The notes below the pieces were generated by a model. The model did not search any database. It saw nothing but the letters and a program-made list of their open reading frames with translations, and was not told the origin of the DNA. The translations under genes and the position numbers were made by a program. From Treponema sp. (GTDB lineage Bacteria > Spirochaetota > Spirochaetia > Treponematales > Treponemataceae): a DNA stretch of 45,071 nucleotides. This document shows, piece by piece, positions 1-7,981 of the stretch. The stretch is taken from contig JAFUHS010000130.1 in the NCBI GenBank assembly GCA_017468745.1, forward strand, positions 1 through 45,071. Direction: 5' to 3'. Position 1 is the stretch's first letter. Every line of letters begins with the position of its first letter.

Positions 1-86
1 TCAGCCATGTAAGCGCCAATATTGATAGCGGAAGTTGTTTTGCCAACGCCACCCTTCTGATTAACAAAAACAAAAATCTTTCCCAT
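1..86 (-). CDS. ParA/Soj-type partition ATPase, N-terminal fragment
   Basis: Only the first 28 codons are inside the window; the gene reads leftward out of it. The start codon is the complement of 84-86. The translation begins MGKIFVFVNQKGGVGKTTSA, which carries the deviant Walker A motif KGGVGKTT of ParA/Soj/MinD ATPases at about residues 10-17. ParA proteins bind ATP and DNA and work with ParB in chromosome or plasmid segregation. Whether this is the chromosomal Soj or another family member cannot be told from the fragment. The upstream DNA (87-150) is A+T-rich and suited to a promoter, but I did not find a clear -35/-10 pair. Confidence 0.85.
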   Translation of the reverse strand, partial: MGKIFVFVNQKGGVGKTTSAINIGAYMA

Positions 87-145
87 ATATTTACTATATC
101 GGATTTTAAAATTAAAATATATAGTCTTGTGAAACATTTTTAAAG

Positions 146-400
146 TTTCACGGGCGCACCGGCTTCGCCGTCGGGTGTTCCGCCCTTCGCTAACCGCTCA
201 TACCGCTTCGCGGTACTACGGGGCTCCATACCCTTGCGCTGAGAGCTAAGCAAAGTAGAGGGGCCCGCGGAAAAATCGCAGATTTTTCCGAGACTCGCCT
301 ACAAACTCGTCTCACGAGTTTGTTCGCTTGCAGCGACCGGCTCCCTACCTTGCGCTGAGAGCAAAGCGAAGTAGAGGGGCCCGCGGAAAAATCTGTGATA
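146..400. repeat. G+C-rich palindromic intergenic repeat block
   Basis: This non-coding stretch differs sharply in composition from its A+T-rich flanks. It holds a direct repeat of 46 bp (232-277 and 348-393) with two differences. It also holds several short perfect hairpins: CGGC/GCCG at 160-170, TACCGC/GCGGTA at 201-215, CGGAAAAATC/GATTTTTCCG at 268-290 and ACAAACTCGT/ACGAGTTTGT at 301-323. I read it as a dispersed repetitive element. Frames that cross it start without a ribosome binding site and are not counted as genes. Confidence 0.7.
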
Positions 401-484
401 ATTTGTCTGGAGGAACTGCAAGTGAGGGCGTTAGCCCGAACAGCGTTAGCGAAACCACCGTGTGACAACAAAAAAGGAAAAAAA

Positions 485-1765
485 ATGATTCTTTCTGTTA
501 CATTTTCTAAACCAGTCAAAAATATCTCGGAAATCTTAGGCGCTGAATATACCCGCGTCAAAATCAAGCTACTCACCGGCTCTCTTTCTGCCGCCAAAAA
601 CGAAAACTACTTCGCCGAATTCTACACGAAAACCCAGGTCTTCCACAAAAAAATGAGCGAGGCCGACTTAAAAGAATTTATCAGCACTCACGCCGGCACC
701 ACCTTCAAAAACTGCGTCCAGCGTACCGAAAACGAAGAAATCATGATTCTCGCGAACAAAAAAGGCAAAATCACGGAGCTTCGCAAAGCGATTAAAGAAT
801 CCACAGATTTACACAGATTTACACAGATTAGCAATGCTTCTGCGGAAAAGTCTCCTGTGAGTGGGGGAGTTGGAAGTCCAGACCGGAAAAGCAAGAATTA
901 TCTTTTGCAGGAGGGCGTGCCGGTGCCTTTCCTTGTGCATCTGGGAATCATGACGGCGGAAGGAAAGGTGATTAAGGCAAAGTACGACAAGTTCCGCCAG
1001 ATTAACCGCTTCCTTGAAATGCTGGACGACATCCTTGACGATGTGGCGAAAGTCCGCCAAAGCGAAAATCTCCCTGTCTCGGAAGAAAATCCCCTCAGCA
1101 TCGTGGACTTCGGCTCAGGAAAATCTTACCTCACCTTTGCCCTGCAGCACTATCTAAGCGAGGTTAAAAAAATCCCGAGCGCTATTTTCGGCCTTGACCT
1201 CAAAAAAGATGTTATTGCCTACTGCAATTCTCTTTCCCAAAAACTTTCCCTCAAAAATCTTTCATTCGCGGTGGGGGACATCGCTTCCTTCGGCGAGGAA
1301 AAGCAGCCCGACATTATCGTGACCCTTCACGCCTGCGACACTGCCACTGACTACGCCCTTGACTACGCAATCCGCCGCAAGGCAAAGGCAATTCTTTCTG
1401 TTCCCTGCTGCCAGCACGAAATCAATTCCCAGCTTTCGCCGAAAAATCTTCCGCCGGATTCCCCCTTCGTGCCGCTATTGAAATACGGCCTCATAAAAGA
1501 ACGCTTCGCAGCCCTGGCCACCGACGCAATACGGGCAGAGCTTCTTGAAAGCAGGGGCTACCGCGTGCAAATCCTGGAATTTATAGAAGAAAGCGCGACG
1601 CCAAAAAATCTTTTAATCCGGGCAGTGCGAAAATCAGACGCGGATGCGCTCAGATTAAGGCCGTCAGAGCCAAAAGAGGAAAAAAATCCCCTTCTCACCG
1701 TCCTGCATGTCAATCAGACTTTGGACACCTTAATCTGCTCAAACACCTTTCCCAGCGAATCATGA
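485..1765 (+). CDS. SAM-dependent methyltransferase (Methyltransf_32-like)
   Basis: The 426-aa protein carries a class I SAM-binding motif, VDFGSGKSYLTFALQHYL, near residue 210. It is followed by a motif around LHACDTATDYALDYAI and a cysteine pair in LSVPCCQHE. This pattern resembles the Methyltransf_32 group of cytosolic methyltransferases, whose substrates are mostly unknown (RNA is suspected for some). The ATG at 485 is preferred because AAGGA lies five bases upstream; the frame is open from 395 but without a start signal. An insertion of about 28 residues (roughly residues 106-134) precedes the conserved block NYLLQEGVPVPFLVHLG; its DNA contains a tandem ACAGATTTAC repeat. The gene overlaps the convergent sirtuin gene by 52 bp at the 3' ends. 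Confidence 0.8.
   Translation: MILSVTFSKPVKNISEILGAEYTRVKIKLLTGSLSAAKNENYFAEFYTKTQVFHKKMSEADLKEFISTHAGTTFKNCVQRTENEEIMILANKKGKITELRKAIKESTDLHRFTQISNASAEKSPVSGGVGSPDRKSKNYLLQEGVPVPFLVHLGIMTAEGKVIKAKYDKFRQINRFLEMLDDILDDVAKVRQSENLPVSEENPLSIVDFGSGKSYLTFALQHYLSEVKKIPSAIFGLDLKKDVIAYCNSLSQKLSLKNLSFAVGDIASFGEEKQPDIIVTLHACDTATDYALDYAIRRKAKAILSVPCCQHEINSQLSPKNLPPDSPFVPLLKYGLIKERFAALATDAIRAELLESRGYRVQILEFIEESATPKNLLIRAVRKSDADALRLRPSEPKEEKNPLLTVLHVNQTLDTLICSNTFPSES
803..831. repeat. Tandem ACAGATTTAC repeat inside the methyltransferase gene
   Basis: Two full 10-bp units and a partial third (ACAGATTAG) lie in frame within the coding sequence. They encode part of STDLHRFTQISN, at a place where related proteins, as I recall them, run directly into the conserved NYLL.EG.PVPF block. 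It looks like an in-frame insertion of an intergenic-type repeat. Confidence 0.6.
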
Positions 1766-2457
1766 ATCACCAGATCCGCGCTTGCGTCCGCCTGAGTCTC
1801 GCTCTTGTTAATCAGAACGAGGTGCTTCCCCTTAAAGTAGCGGATTAAGCCCGCCGCAGGATAGACCACAAGGGATGTGCCTCCGATAATCAGCATGTCC
1901 GCATTTGCGATTGCGTCTACGGCTCCGTTAATCACTTTGTCGTCGAGGCCTTCTTCGTAGAGGACTACATCTGGCTTTACAAGACCTCCACATTCACAGC
2001 GGGGAAGCTTGTCGCTTGAATTCTCGCTTTCGGCGATAAAATCTATGTCGTAGGATTTTCCGCACTTCATGCAGAAATTTCGCAGTGTGCTTCCGTGCAA
2101 TTCCCAGACAACCTTGCTGCCCGCCAGCTGGTGCAGGCCGTCTATGTTCTGTGTGACTACGGCTGAGAGTTTTCCTGCCGCTTCTAATTCGGCGAGCTTG
2201 TAATGGGTGATGTTTGGCTGCACGCCTTTTATAATCAGTTTCTTTCTATAAAAACGGTAGAATTCCTGCGGGTTTGCGTCAAAGAAGGAACGGGAAATAA
2301 TCGTCTCGGGCGGGTATTTCCATTCCTGCCGGTAAAGCCCGTCCTGACTCCTGAAATCCGGGATTCCGCTCTCAGTGGAGACACCCGCGCCTCCGAAAAA
2401 CACTATGCTGTGAGATTCGTCAATCATCTTCTGAAGTTCTTTAATTTTTTCGTCCAT
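1714..2457 (-). CDS. cobB: Sirtuin, NAD-dependent protein deacylase (Sir2/CobB)
   Basis: Sirtuins remove acyl groups from lysine using NAD+, giving nicotinamide and O-acyl-ADP-ribose. The 247-aa protein has all expected motifs: GAGVSTESGIPDFRS (about 23-37) for NAD binding, TQNIDGLH (102-109), the catalytic histidine in HGS (121-123), four zinc-type cysteines (C129, C132, C154, C156), and GGTSLVVYPAAGL near the C-terminus. The second zinc pair is C-x-C, a spacing I recall in some Firmicutes homologues. The start at 2457 is chosen because an AGAGAGG stretch lies just upstream of MDEK; the frame is open nine codons further. It converges on the methyltransferase gene with a 52-bp overlap of 3' ends. 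Confidence 0.95.
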   Translation of the reverse strand: MDEKIKELQKMIDESHSIVFFGGAGVSTESGIPDFRSQDGLYRQEWKYPPETIISRSFFDANPQEFYRFYRKKLIIKGVQPNITHYKLAELEAAGKLSAVVTQNIDGLHQLAGSKVVWELHGSTLRNFCMKCGKSYDIDFIAESENSSDKLPRCECGGLVKPDVVLYEEGLDDKVINGAVDAIANADMLIIGGTSLVVYPAAGLIRYFKGKHLVLINKSETQADASADLVIHDSLGKVFEQIKVSKV

Positions 2458-2585
2458 AAAAATGCCTCTCTTGATATTATACACCCAAAGCCGGCTTTAT
2501 AAATATTTTTAATCGAGAAATTAGAGTTTTATGCCGATAATTCTAAGAAGACTTTAAAAAAACTCTGAATTTATCACATATGTAT

Positions 2586-2614
2586 TTGAATTTGTTCGAT
2601 ACATAAACTATTAT
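2586..2614 (+). promoter_or_regulatory. Sigma-70-type promoter for the 1734-aa gene
   Basis: TTGAAT at 2586-2591 and TATTAT at 2609-2614 are separated by 17 bp. A ribosome binding site, AGGGA (2636-2640), lies seven bases before the ATG at 2648. Confidence 0.6.
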
Positions 2615-2647
2615 AAAGGGGATTATAAAAAGTCTAGGGATAATAAA

Positions 2648-5600
2648 ATGAAACAAAGCCTTAAAAAAATTCTTTTTCTTTCTGTTTTTGCATCATGTTC
2701 ATTTTCTATCTTCGCTTTTGGTAAGCGTGATGTAACCTATCGTGAAGTCGAGGACATGGACAGCTGGCAAGAGACATTCGACATTACCGAAAAAAAAGAG
2801 GGCAAATACAATATCTATGTTGAAGCCAAGGATCAAGGCGGAAATACTGAGATTGCAGGTCCATATAATCTTTTCATTGATCCTGATTCAGACTATGCTA
2901 TTTCAACTATAACGAACCCAATCAATAACATGCGTGTTCCGGGTAACCTTAACATTGTCGGTACTTGTGTTGATGATGACGGCGTTGCTGAGGTCTGGCT
3001 CATTCTTGATGGCGGAGAGCCGGTCAAGGCAGAGGGCAAAGAATTCTGGTCTTACTATTTGGATACAAACAATCTTGAAGAAGGACCTCATACAATCGAA
3101 GTCTGGGGGCTTGATATAAACGGACTTTCATCTCAGGATAAGCCAAAAAAGAAGGGCTTTGTTACATGGAATCTTGACCGTCGTCAGCCAATTACTTTGG
3201 TTACGAATCACACGCTTGGAGAATTGGTTTCTGGAAAGATAAATCTCAAAGGCACGGTTTCTGACGGAAACGGCATCAAGGCTTTGTACTACTCCCTTGA
3301 TAATGGCGAAAACTATGAGCAGACGGCTGTTACCTTGGACAAAAAAACAGGAATCTATGAATTCAATCTTCCTTTGGACACCAGAATCTCAAAAGACGGA
3401 CCTGCGATTCTCTGGTTCAAAGCTGTCGATAATACTGGTTCAATCGGAGTTTCTTCATATCTTTATTTCGTTGATAATACCAAGCCTGATGTCCGTATTG
3501 TTACTCCAAAAGAAGACGAAGTAAGCAACGGTGTCTTTACCGTGGCCGGTTATGCAAAAGATAAGGTCGGTCTCCACAGTCTTTCCTGGACATTCAATGG
3601 AGAGACCGAAAATTTTGATCTTACGCCGGGTAACCCGTATTGGGCGAAAGAAGTGGATACCCGTGGAATGACTGCGAAGTCTGTTGATTTTCTTGTTACC
3701 GCTGTCGATACTGCAGGAAATGTCGTCTCAGTCAAAAAATCAATTCCCCTCAATCAGGAGTTGGACAAGCCGACTGTCGCAATTCAGCTGCCTGCTGACT
3801 CTTCTGTCATCTCTGGCAAATCTGGCACGGTCTTTGTCCGTGGTATTGCAAAAGATGATGACGGTGTCGCTTCTGTTGAATTCAGCCTTGACGGGGGGGC
3901 TGCGACAGAAATCTCAACTGACGGTGTATTCGCGGCTTCTGTTGAGGCTGAAGATCTTTCTTACGGACCTCATAAAATCACGGTTGTCGCAAAAGACATT
4001 AACGGTGTCAAAGGAAATCCTGTTACAACTACTTTCACTTCAATGGGTGAGGACACTCAGTTCTCAACTCCAAAAATTGGGGGGGCTGATGTAACGAATG
4101 GTATGCTCGTTCATCCTGAGTCAAATCCTGTTTATGAGCTTACGGCATCTTCTCAAGCTGGAATCCTTTCTTACGACTACAAGATTGAGTGCGGCGTAAA
4201 CGATATATTTGCATCTGAAACTTTTGCGCTGAAGGCTCCTGAAAAGAACCTTGCTATCCGTATCCCCCTTGACTCTGTACCCTGGGGGCTGGCTCTTATT
4301 ACAGTCAGCACAACGGATGTTTATGAACGCAAGGTCGAAAAGAAATCTCTTATCAACTTAAAGGATTTGTCATATATCCATGAAGACTTGCTGGACGCTC
4401 CTTTGGCTGACAAACTCATCGAAGGCAATGATAATGCCGGTATTGCCGTTAACATCGTAAGCATTAACGGCGAAGAATATAAGCCTGGCATGAATGTCAT
4501 CATCCCTCGCGGACTTTCTGAGCCTGCGGTAGCTGTATTTAATGTTGAGACCGCCGAAAAGTCTGTTTCTGTCACCTATTTGGTTGAAGGCGATTCAGAA
4601 GCTGGTGGAGATGTGAAGCAGTCTGGCAAGGCAACTCTTGTTGACGACCATTATGAAGTCCGGCTGGCAAATCTGCCATCGCGGGTTACGACGCTAACGG
4701 TTCGGGCCGAGGCCGGAAAAGTCTCTTCTGGCTCATGCAAGGTCTCATTCTGCGTTGTCCGTCCTGTTCCCGAAAAACGCAGTGGCTGGAAAACCGGTGA
4801 TATTTACTGGATTCCCAATGAAAATGCAGTCTACGACAACGGTCTCAATGCTTATATACTTCAGGGAAATGCTGAGTTTACCGGTTATGCAAACATTAAC
4901 GCTCCTGTGAGTGCGAGCCTTACAGGTAATGCGGCAGTCGCCCTTTCAGCAGAAGGAAAATCCCTCGTGCTTTCAAGCGGCAAGGACGGCACATATAAAA
5001 ATCTTACTGTTTCCGCAAAAGACGGCAGCGGAAAATCATTTACGGCGCCTCCGATTAATGTCCTTATTGACAGTGAGGCTCCTGTCCTTGAGATTGTCTC
5101 GCCGGCAAACCAAGTCTGGATTCAGACTTCCACAACGCTCACTGTGAATGCCTCAGATGCGAACGGAATCGCAAAAGTCGAGTATTCTGTTGACGGTGGC
5201 TCATCGTGGGCAGATCTTCGCCTGAATGGCGGTCAGTATACTGCCCCAATCAATGTGAACAGTCTGGATGACGGCCTTATCGGTATTGATGTTCGGGCAA
5301 CCGATGTAACGGGAAAATCAACTGTAAAATCAATCGCACTTCATAAAGATACAAAAGCTCCGGAAGTTGAGTGTATTCTTCCTGGAAGCGAGGATATCGT
5401 AAACGGCGAAAACCTTATTGCCTTTATCGCAAAGGATGAAGGCCGTCTTGATAAAGTTCAGTATTTTGCTCCTGTAAAGCGTGGTGAAACGGCTGCTGCA
5501 ATTGATATTCCTCTTGCTTCGCTTATCATTACTCGTGTCGGTACTCTTGAAAAGCCAATCGATGACCTGATGACTTTCAAGTTTATTGATGCGGTAGGAA

Positions 5601-7852
5601 ATTCTACGGAAATAAAACAGTGGGATTTCATTATCGATAATGCAAGTGATTTCCCGATTGCGGAAGTCCATGTTCCTGAAGAAAATGCTGTCATCACCCG
5701 CGACTTCCAGTTCTCTGGTGTAATCTATGATGATGATGGTGTCAAAAAGAACGAATTGGGTGAAATTATCGCGGGACCGCGTATTTTCTACAAATTTGAT
5801 AACGGTCGCTATGAGGAGCTTGATCAGCTTGGTACAAGTTTCATAATTCCGAAATTGCTCACTGATTTCACTGATAATGAGCATTCAATCACAGTTTATG
5901 CGGTCGATATCAATGGTGTAAAAGGACCTGAGTTTACACGCAATTTCCGAATTTCTCTCGAGGAGCCAAAGGGAGCTGTCCTTACTCCGCCAATCAGCGA
6001 GACTGTCAAGCAGACTATCAAGATGACTGGTGTCGCAACGGATAAGAACGGTATCAAGGCTGTTTACATTTCTGTTGATAACGGAAACTCTTACAATGAG
6101 GCAATCGGAAATTTCGGTCATGAGATGACTCAGTGTAACTGGAGCTACGAATTTGATACCCGTGTCATTGAAGACGGAACTCATGTAGTCTTCATGAAGG
6201 TCGTTGACTGGTACGGAATCGAAGGTTTGTATTCTTCATTGATTAACATTGATAATACTCCGCCAAAAATTGACCTTATGCTCCCGCTTGATGACTCTAA
6301 ATCAACTGGCATGGTCTTTATTTCCGGTCAGACGATGGATAACATCAACCTCACCAAGTTGTATGTCACAATTCGTTCTCTCGATGGAAAGACTGTGAGC
6401 GCAAAACTTTCACGAACGGATTTGGTTCCTGATAATATCATCAGTCAGGCTTTGGATATAACGAACCTTGATGATGGTTTCTATAACATTGAACTTACAG
6501 GTGTTGATGCCGCAGAGAATATTACCCGCGTCAGCCGAAACCTGCAATTGGACAAAAAAGCTCCGAAAGCAAAGGTTGATTTGCTCTATCCTCTCAACGG
6601 CGAATATGTTCAGGGTATGTTCAACATTTATGGTACGGCAGTCAGCGAAAGCGATATTCAGAGCCTCTCTCTCTTTGTTGACGGAAAGTCTGTCGCCGAA
6701 ACTGAACTTAGTGAGAGCGGATACTTTAAGTATACTCTTGATCAGACCATGATTGCGGAAGGTCAGCATACGATACGCGTTGAAGCATACCTTGCTGATG
6801 CATCGAAGATTGTCTCTAATACTCAGTACCTCAATTATGCTTCAGTCGGTCCCTGGATTACAATCGATAACTTTACTTACGGTGATTTCGCAATCGACAG
6901 GCCTTACATCATTGGTAATGCGGGCTATTCTTACGATGAGGAAGAGGTTGTCCGGGCAAATGCAAAGGGTGCTTCAAAAGAATTGAAAGACAGTGTTGCG
7001 GCAAAAACTGTCGAAAGTGTTGAGCTTTCACTTGATAACGGAAAAACATTCAAGAAGCTTTCTTCAAACGGCAAGTGGCGATTCCGCGTTGAAAATGAGG
7101 ATATTGCAGAGGGCTACCATTTCCTTCTTGTCCGGGCTACCATGAAAAACGGTGAAGTTGCGGTTACTCGTTGTATTGTTCAGGTTGACAGTACGAAGCC
7201 GACTATCAAACTTATTTCTCCGGGGGCTGGTGGCCACTACAATCAGCAGCTTGAATTCTCCGGTCTCGCTCGTGATGATGTTGCCCTCAAGAGCCTTACG
7301 CTGGCATTGCGAAAAGGCGATAAATCTATGTATGAGATTCCTGGTTTTATTCAGGGACTCTACTTCGACTGGCAGTTCTGGGGTGCAACTCTCTTCAATG
7401 TTGGTGCTGGTCTTACTTTCTTTGACAACAATGTTAAAGTTCAGGTTCAGTGGGGTCAGTTTACACAACAGCAGCGAGCCCTCTTTGATGATTCAAATAT
7501 GCGTTATGGCGGTGATAATATCTGGGGCGTTAAGCTCCTTGCAAATGTTTACTACCTGCCATTCCGATATTACCTTGGTCCTGACTGGGAATGGTTGAGC
7601 TTGAATGTCGCCCTCGGCGCGAACTTCACTCGCTTCAATGAGTCTGGTTCTGGAAAGGCGCAGATTCTTTCTGCCGCCCTTCTGCAACTGGAATTCCCGC
7701 GGGTCACATTCTCGAAGCAGAAGATGTTCAGGACGATTTCATTCTATACCGAAGGCCAGCTCTGGTTTATCCCGACAGATGTCTCTTCGGAAGAGGAAAT
7801 CAGGAGCCTTGTACCGCAGATTTCATTCGGTTTGCGCGTAAATGTATTCTAA
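2648..7852 (+). CDS. Large exported Ig-repeat protein with C-terminal barrel-like domain
   Basis: This 1734-aa protein begins with a Sec signal peptide (KKILFLSVFASCSFSIFAF). Most of its length is at least ten bacterial Ig-like repeats of about 90-110 residues. Each has a core such as DDDGVAEVWLILDGGE, SDGNGIKALYYSLDNGE, SDANGIAKVEYSVDGGSSW or TDKNGIKAVYISVDNGNSY. The last 160 residues change character: alternating aromatic and hydrophobic strands (GLYFDWQFWGATLFNVGAG, LLANVYYLPFRYYLGPDW) end in a terminal phenylalanine, as expected for an outer-membrane beta-barrel. I infer a surface protein anchored by its C-terminus that exposes an Ig stalk towards the periplasm or outside. It may act with the following giant lipoprotein, which has the same repeat type. 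The exact function is unknown. Confidence 0.8.
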   Translation: MKQSLKKILFLSVFASCSFSIFAFGKRDVTYREVEDMDSWQETFDITEKKEGKYNIYVEAKDQGGNTEIAGPYNLFIDPDSDYAISTITNPINNMRVPGNLNIVGTCVDDDGVAEVWLILDGGEPVKAEGKEFWSYYLDTNNLEEGPHTIEVWGLDINGLSSQDKPKKKGFVTWNLDRRQPITLVTNHTLGELVSGKINLKGTVSDGNGIKALYYSLDNGENYEQTAVTLDKKTGIYEFNLPLDTRISKDGPAILWFKAVDNTGSIGVSSYLYFVDNTKPDVRIVTPKEDEVSNGVFTVAGYAKDKVGLHSLSWTFNGETENFDLTPGNPYWAKEVDTRGMTAKSVDFLVTAVDTAGNVVSVKKSIPLNQELDKPTVAIQLPADSSVISGKSGTVFVRGIAKDDDGVASVEFSLDGGAATEISTDGVFAASVEAEDLSYGPHKITVVAKDINGVKGNPVTTTFTSMGEDTQFSTPKIGGADVTNGMLVHPESNPVYELTASSQAGILSYDYKIECGVNDIFASETFALKAPEKNLAIRIPLDSVPWGLALITVSTTDVYERKVEKKSLINLKDLSYIHEDLLDAPLADKLIEGNDNAGIAVNIVSINGEEYKPGMNVIIPRGLSEPAVAVFNVETAEKSVSVTYLVEGDSEAGGDVKQSGKATLVDDHYEVRLANLPSRVTTLTVRAEAGKVSSGSCKVSFCVVRPVPEKRSGWKTGDIYWIPNENAVYDNGLNAYILQGNAEFTGYANINAPVSASLTGNAAVALSAEGKSLVLSSGKDGTYKNLTVSAKDGSGKSFTAPPINVLIDSEAPVLEIVSPANQVWIQTSTTLTVNASDANGIAKVEYSVDGGSSWADLRLNGGQYTAPINVNSLDDGLIGIDVRATDVTGKSTVKSIALHKDTKAPEVECILPGSEDIVNGENLIAFIAKDEGRLDKVQYFAPVKRGETAAAIDIPLASLIITRVGTLEKPIDDLMTFKFIDAVGNSTEIKQWDFIIDNASDFPIAEVHVPEENAVITRDFQFSGVIYDDDGVKKNELGEIIAGPRIFYKFDNGRYEELDQLGTSFIIPKLLTDFTDNEHSITVYAVDINGVKGPEFTRNFRISLEEPKGAVLTPPISETVKQTIKMTGVATDKNGIKAVYISVDNGNSYNEAIGNFGHEMTQCNWSYEFDTRVIEDGTHVVFMKVVDWYGIEGLYSSLINIDNTPPKIDLMLPLDDSKSTGMVFISGQTMDNINLTKLYVTIRSLDGKTVSAKLSRTDLVPDNIISQALDITNLDDGFYNIELTGVDAAENITRVSRNLQLDKKAPKAKVDLLYPLNGEYVQGMFNIYGTAVSESDIQSLSLFVDGKSVAETELSESGYFKYTLDQTMIAEGQHTIRVEAYLADASKIVSNTQYLNYASVGPWITIDNFTYGDFAIDRPYIIGNAGYSYDEEEVVRANAKGASKELKDSVAAKTVESVELSLDNGKTFKKLSSNGKWRFRVENEDIAEGYHFLLVRATMKNGEVAVTRCIVQVDSTKPTIKLISPGAGGHYNQQLEFSGLARDDVALKSLTLALRKGDKSMYEIPGFIQGLYFDWQFWGATLFNVGAGLTFFDNNVKVQVQWGQFTQQQRALFDDSNMRYGGDNIWGVKLLANVYYLPFRYYLGPDWEWLSLNVALGANFTRFNESGSGKAQILSAALLQLEFPRVTFSKQKMFRTISFYTEGQLWFIPTDVSSEEEIRSLVPQISFGLRVNVF

Positions 7853-7854
7853 AG

Positions 7855-7882
7855 AAATCGTGGGGTGATAAGTCCACGATTT
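7855..7882 (+). terminator. Hairpin after the 1734-aa gene
   Basis: AAATCGTGG (7855-7863) pairs perfectly with CCACGATTT (7874-7882) just after the stop codon. A run of T at 7895-7902 lies some way downstream, so termination is plausible but not classical. Confidence 0.5.
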
Positions 7883-7898
7883 ATCCACAAATTGTTTT

Positions 7899-7935
7899 TT
7901 TTCGGATTACCTGTCGTTTTGGGGTAATCCGAAAA
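7899..7935. promoter_or_regulatory. Strong 13-bp hairpin in the leader of the giant gene
   Basis: TTTTCGGATTACC (7899-7911) is perfectly complementary to GGTAATCCGAAAA (7923-7935) around an 11-base loop, 46 bp before the next start codon. It may be a second terminator or a leader structure that controls read-through into the 12.5-kb gene. Confidence 0.5.
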
Positions 7936-7981
7936 TTTAGTTGCAACGGAAAGAGTTTGTTTTTTCGGGAAGGTGTTGTAT

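Noticed and set aside
395-484. Upstream extension of the methyltransferase to 395
   Set aside because: The extra 30 residues come from repeat DNA, and a proper ribosome binding site precedes ATG 485.
5330-6184. Long open frames on the minus strand inside the Ig-repeat genes
   Set aside because: They lie opposite strong coding sequence with repeats, have no start signals and no recognisable domains; they are shadows of the real genes.
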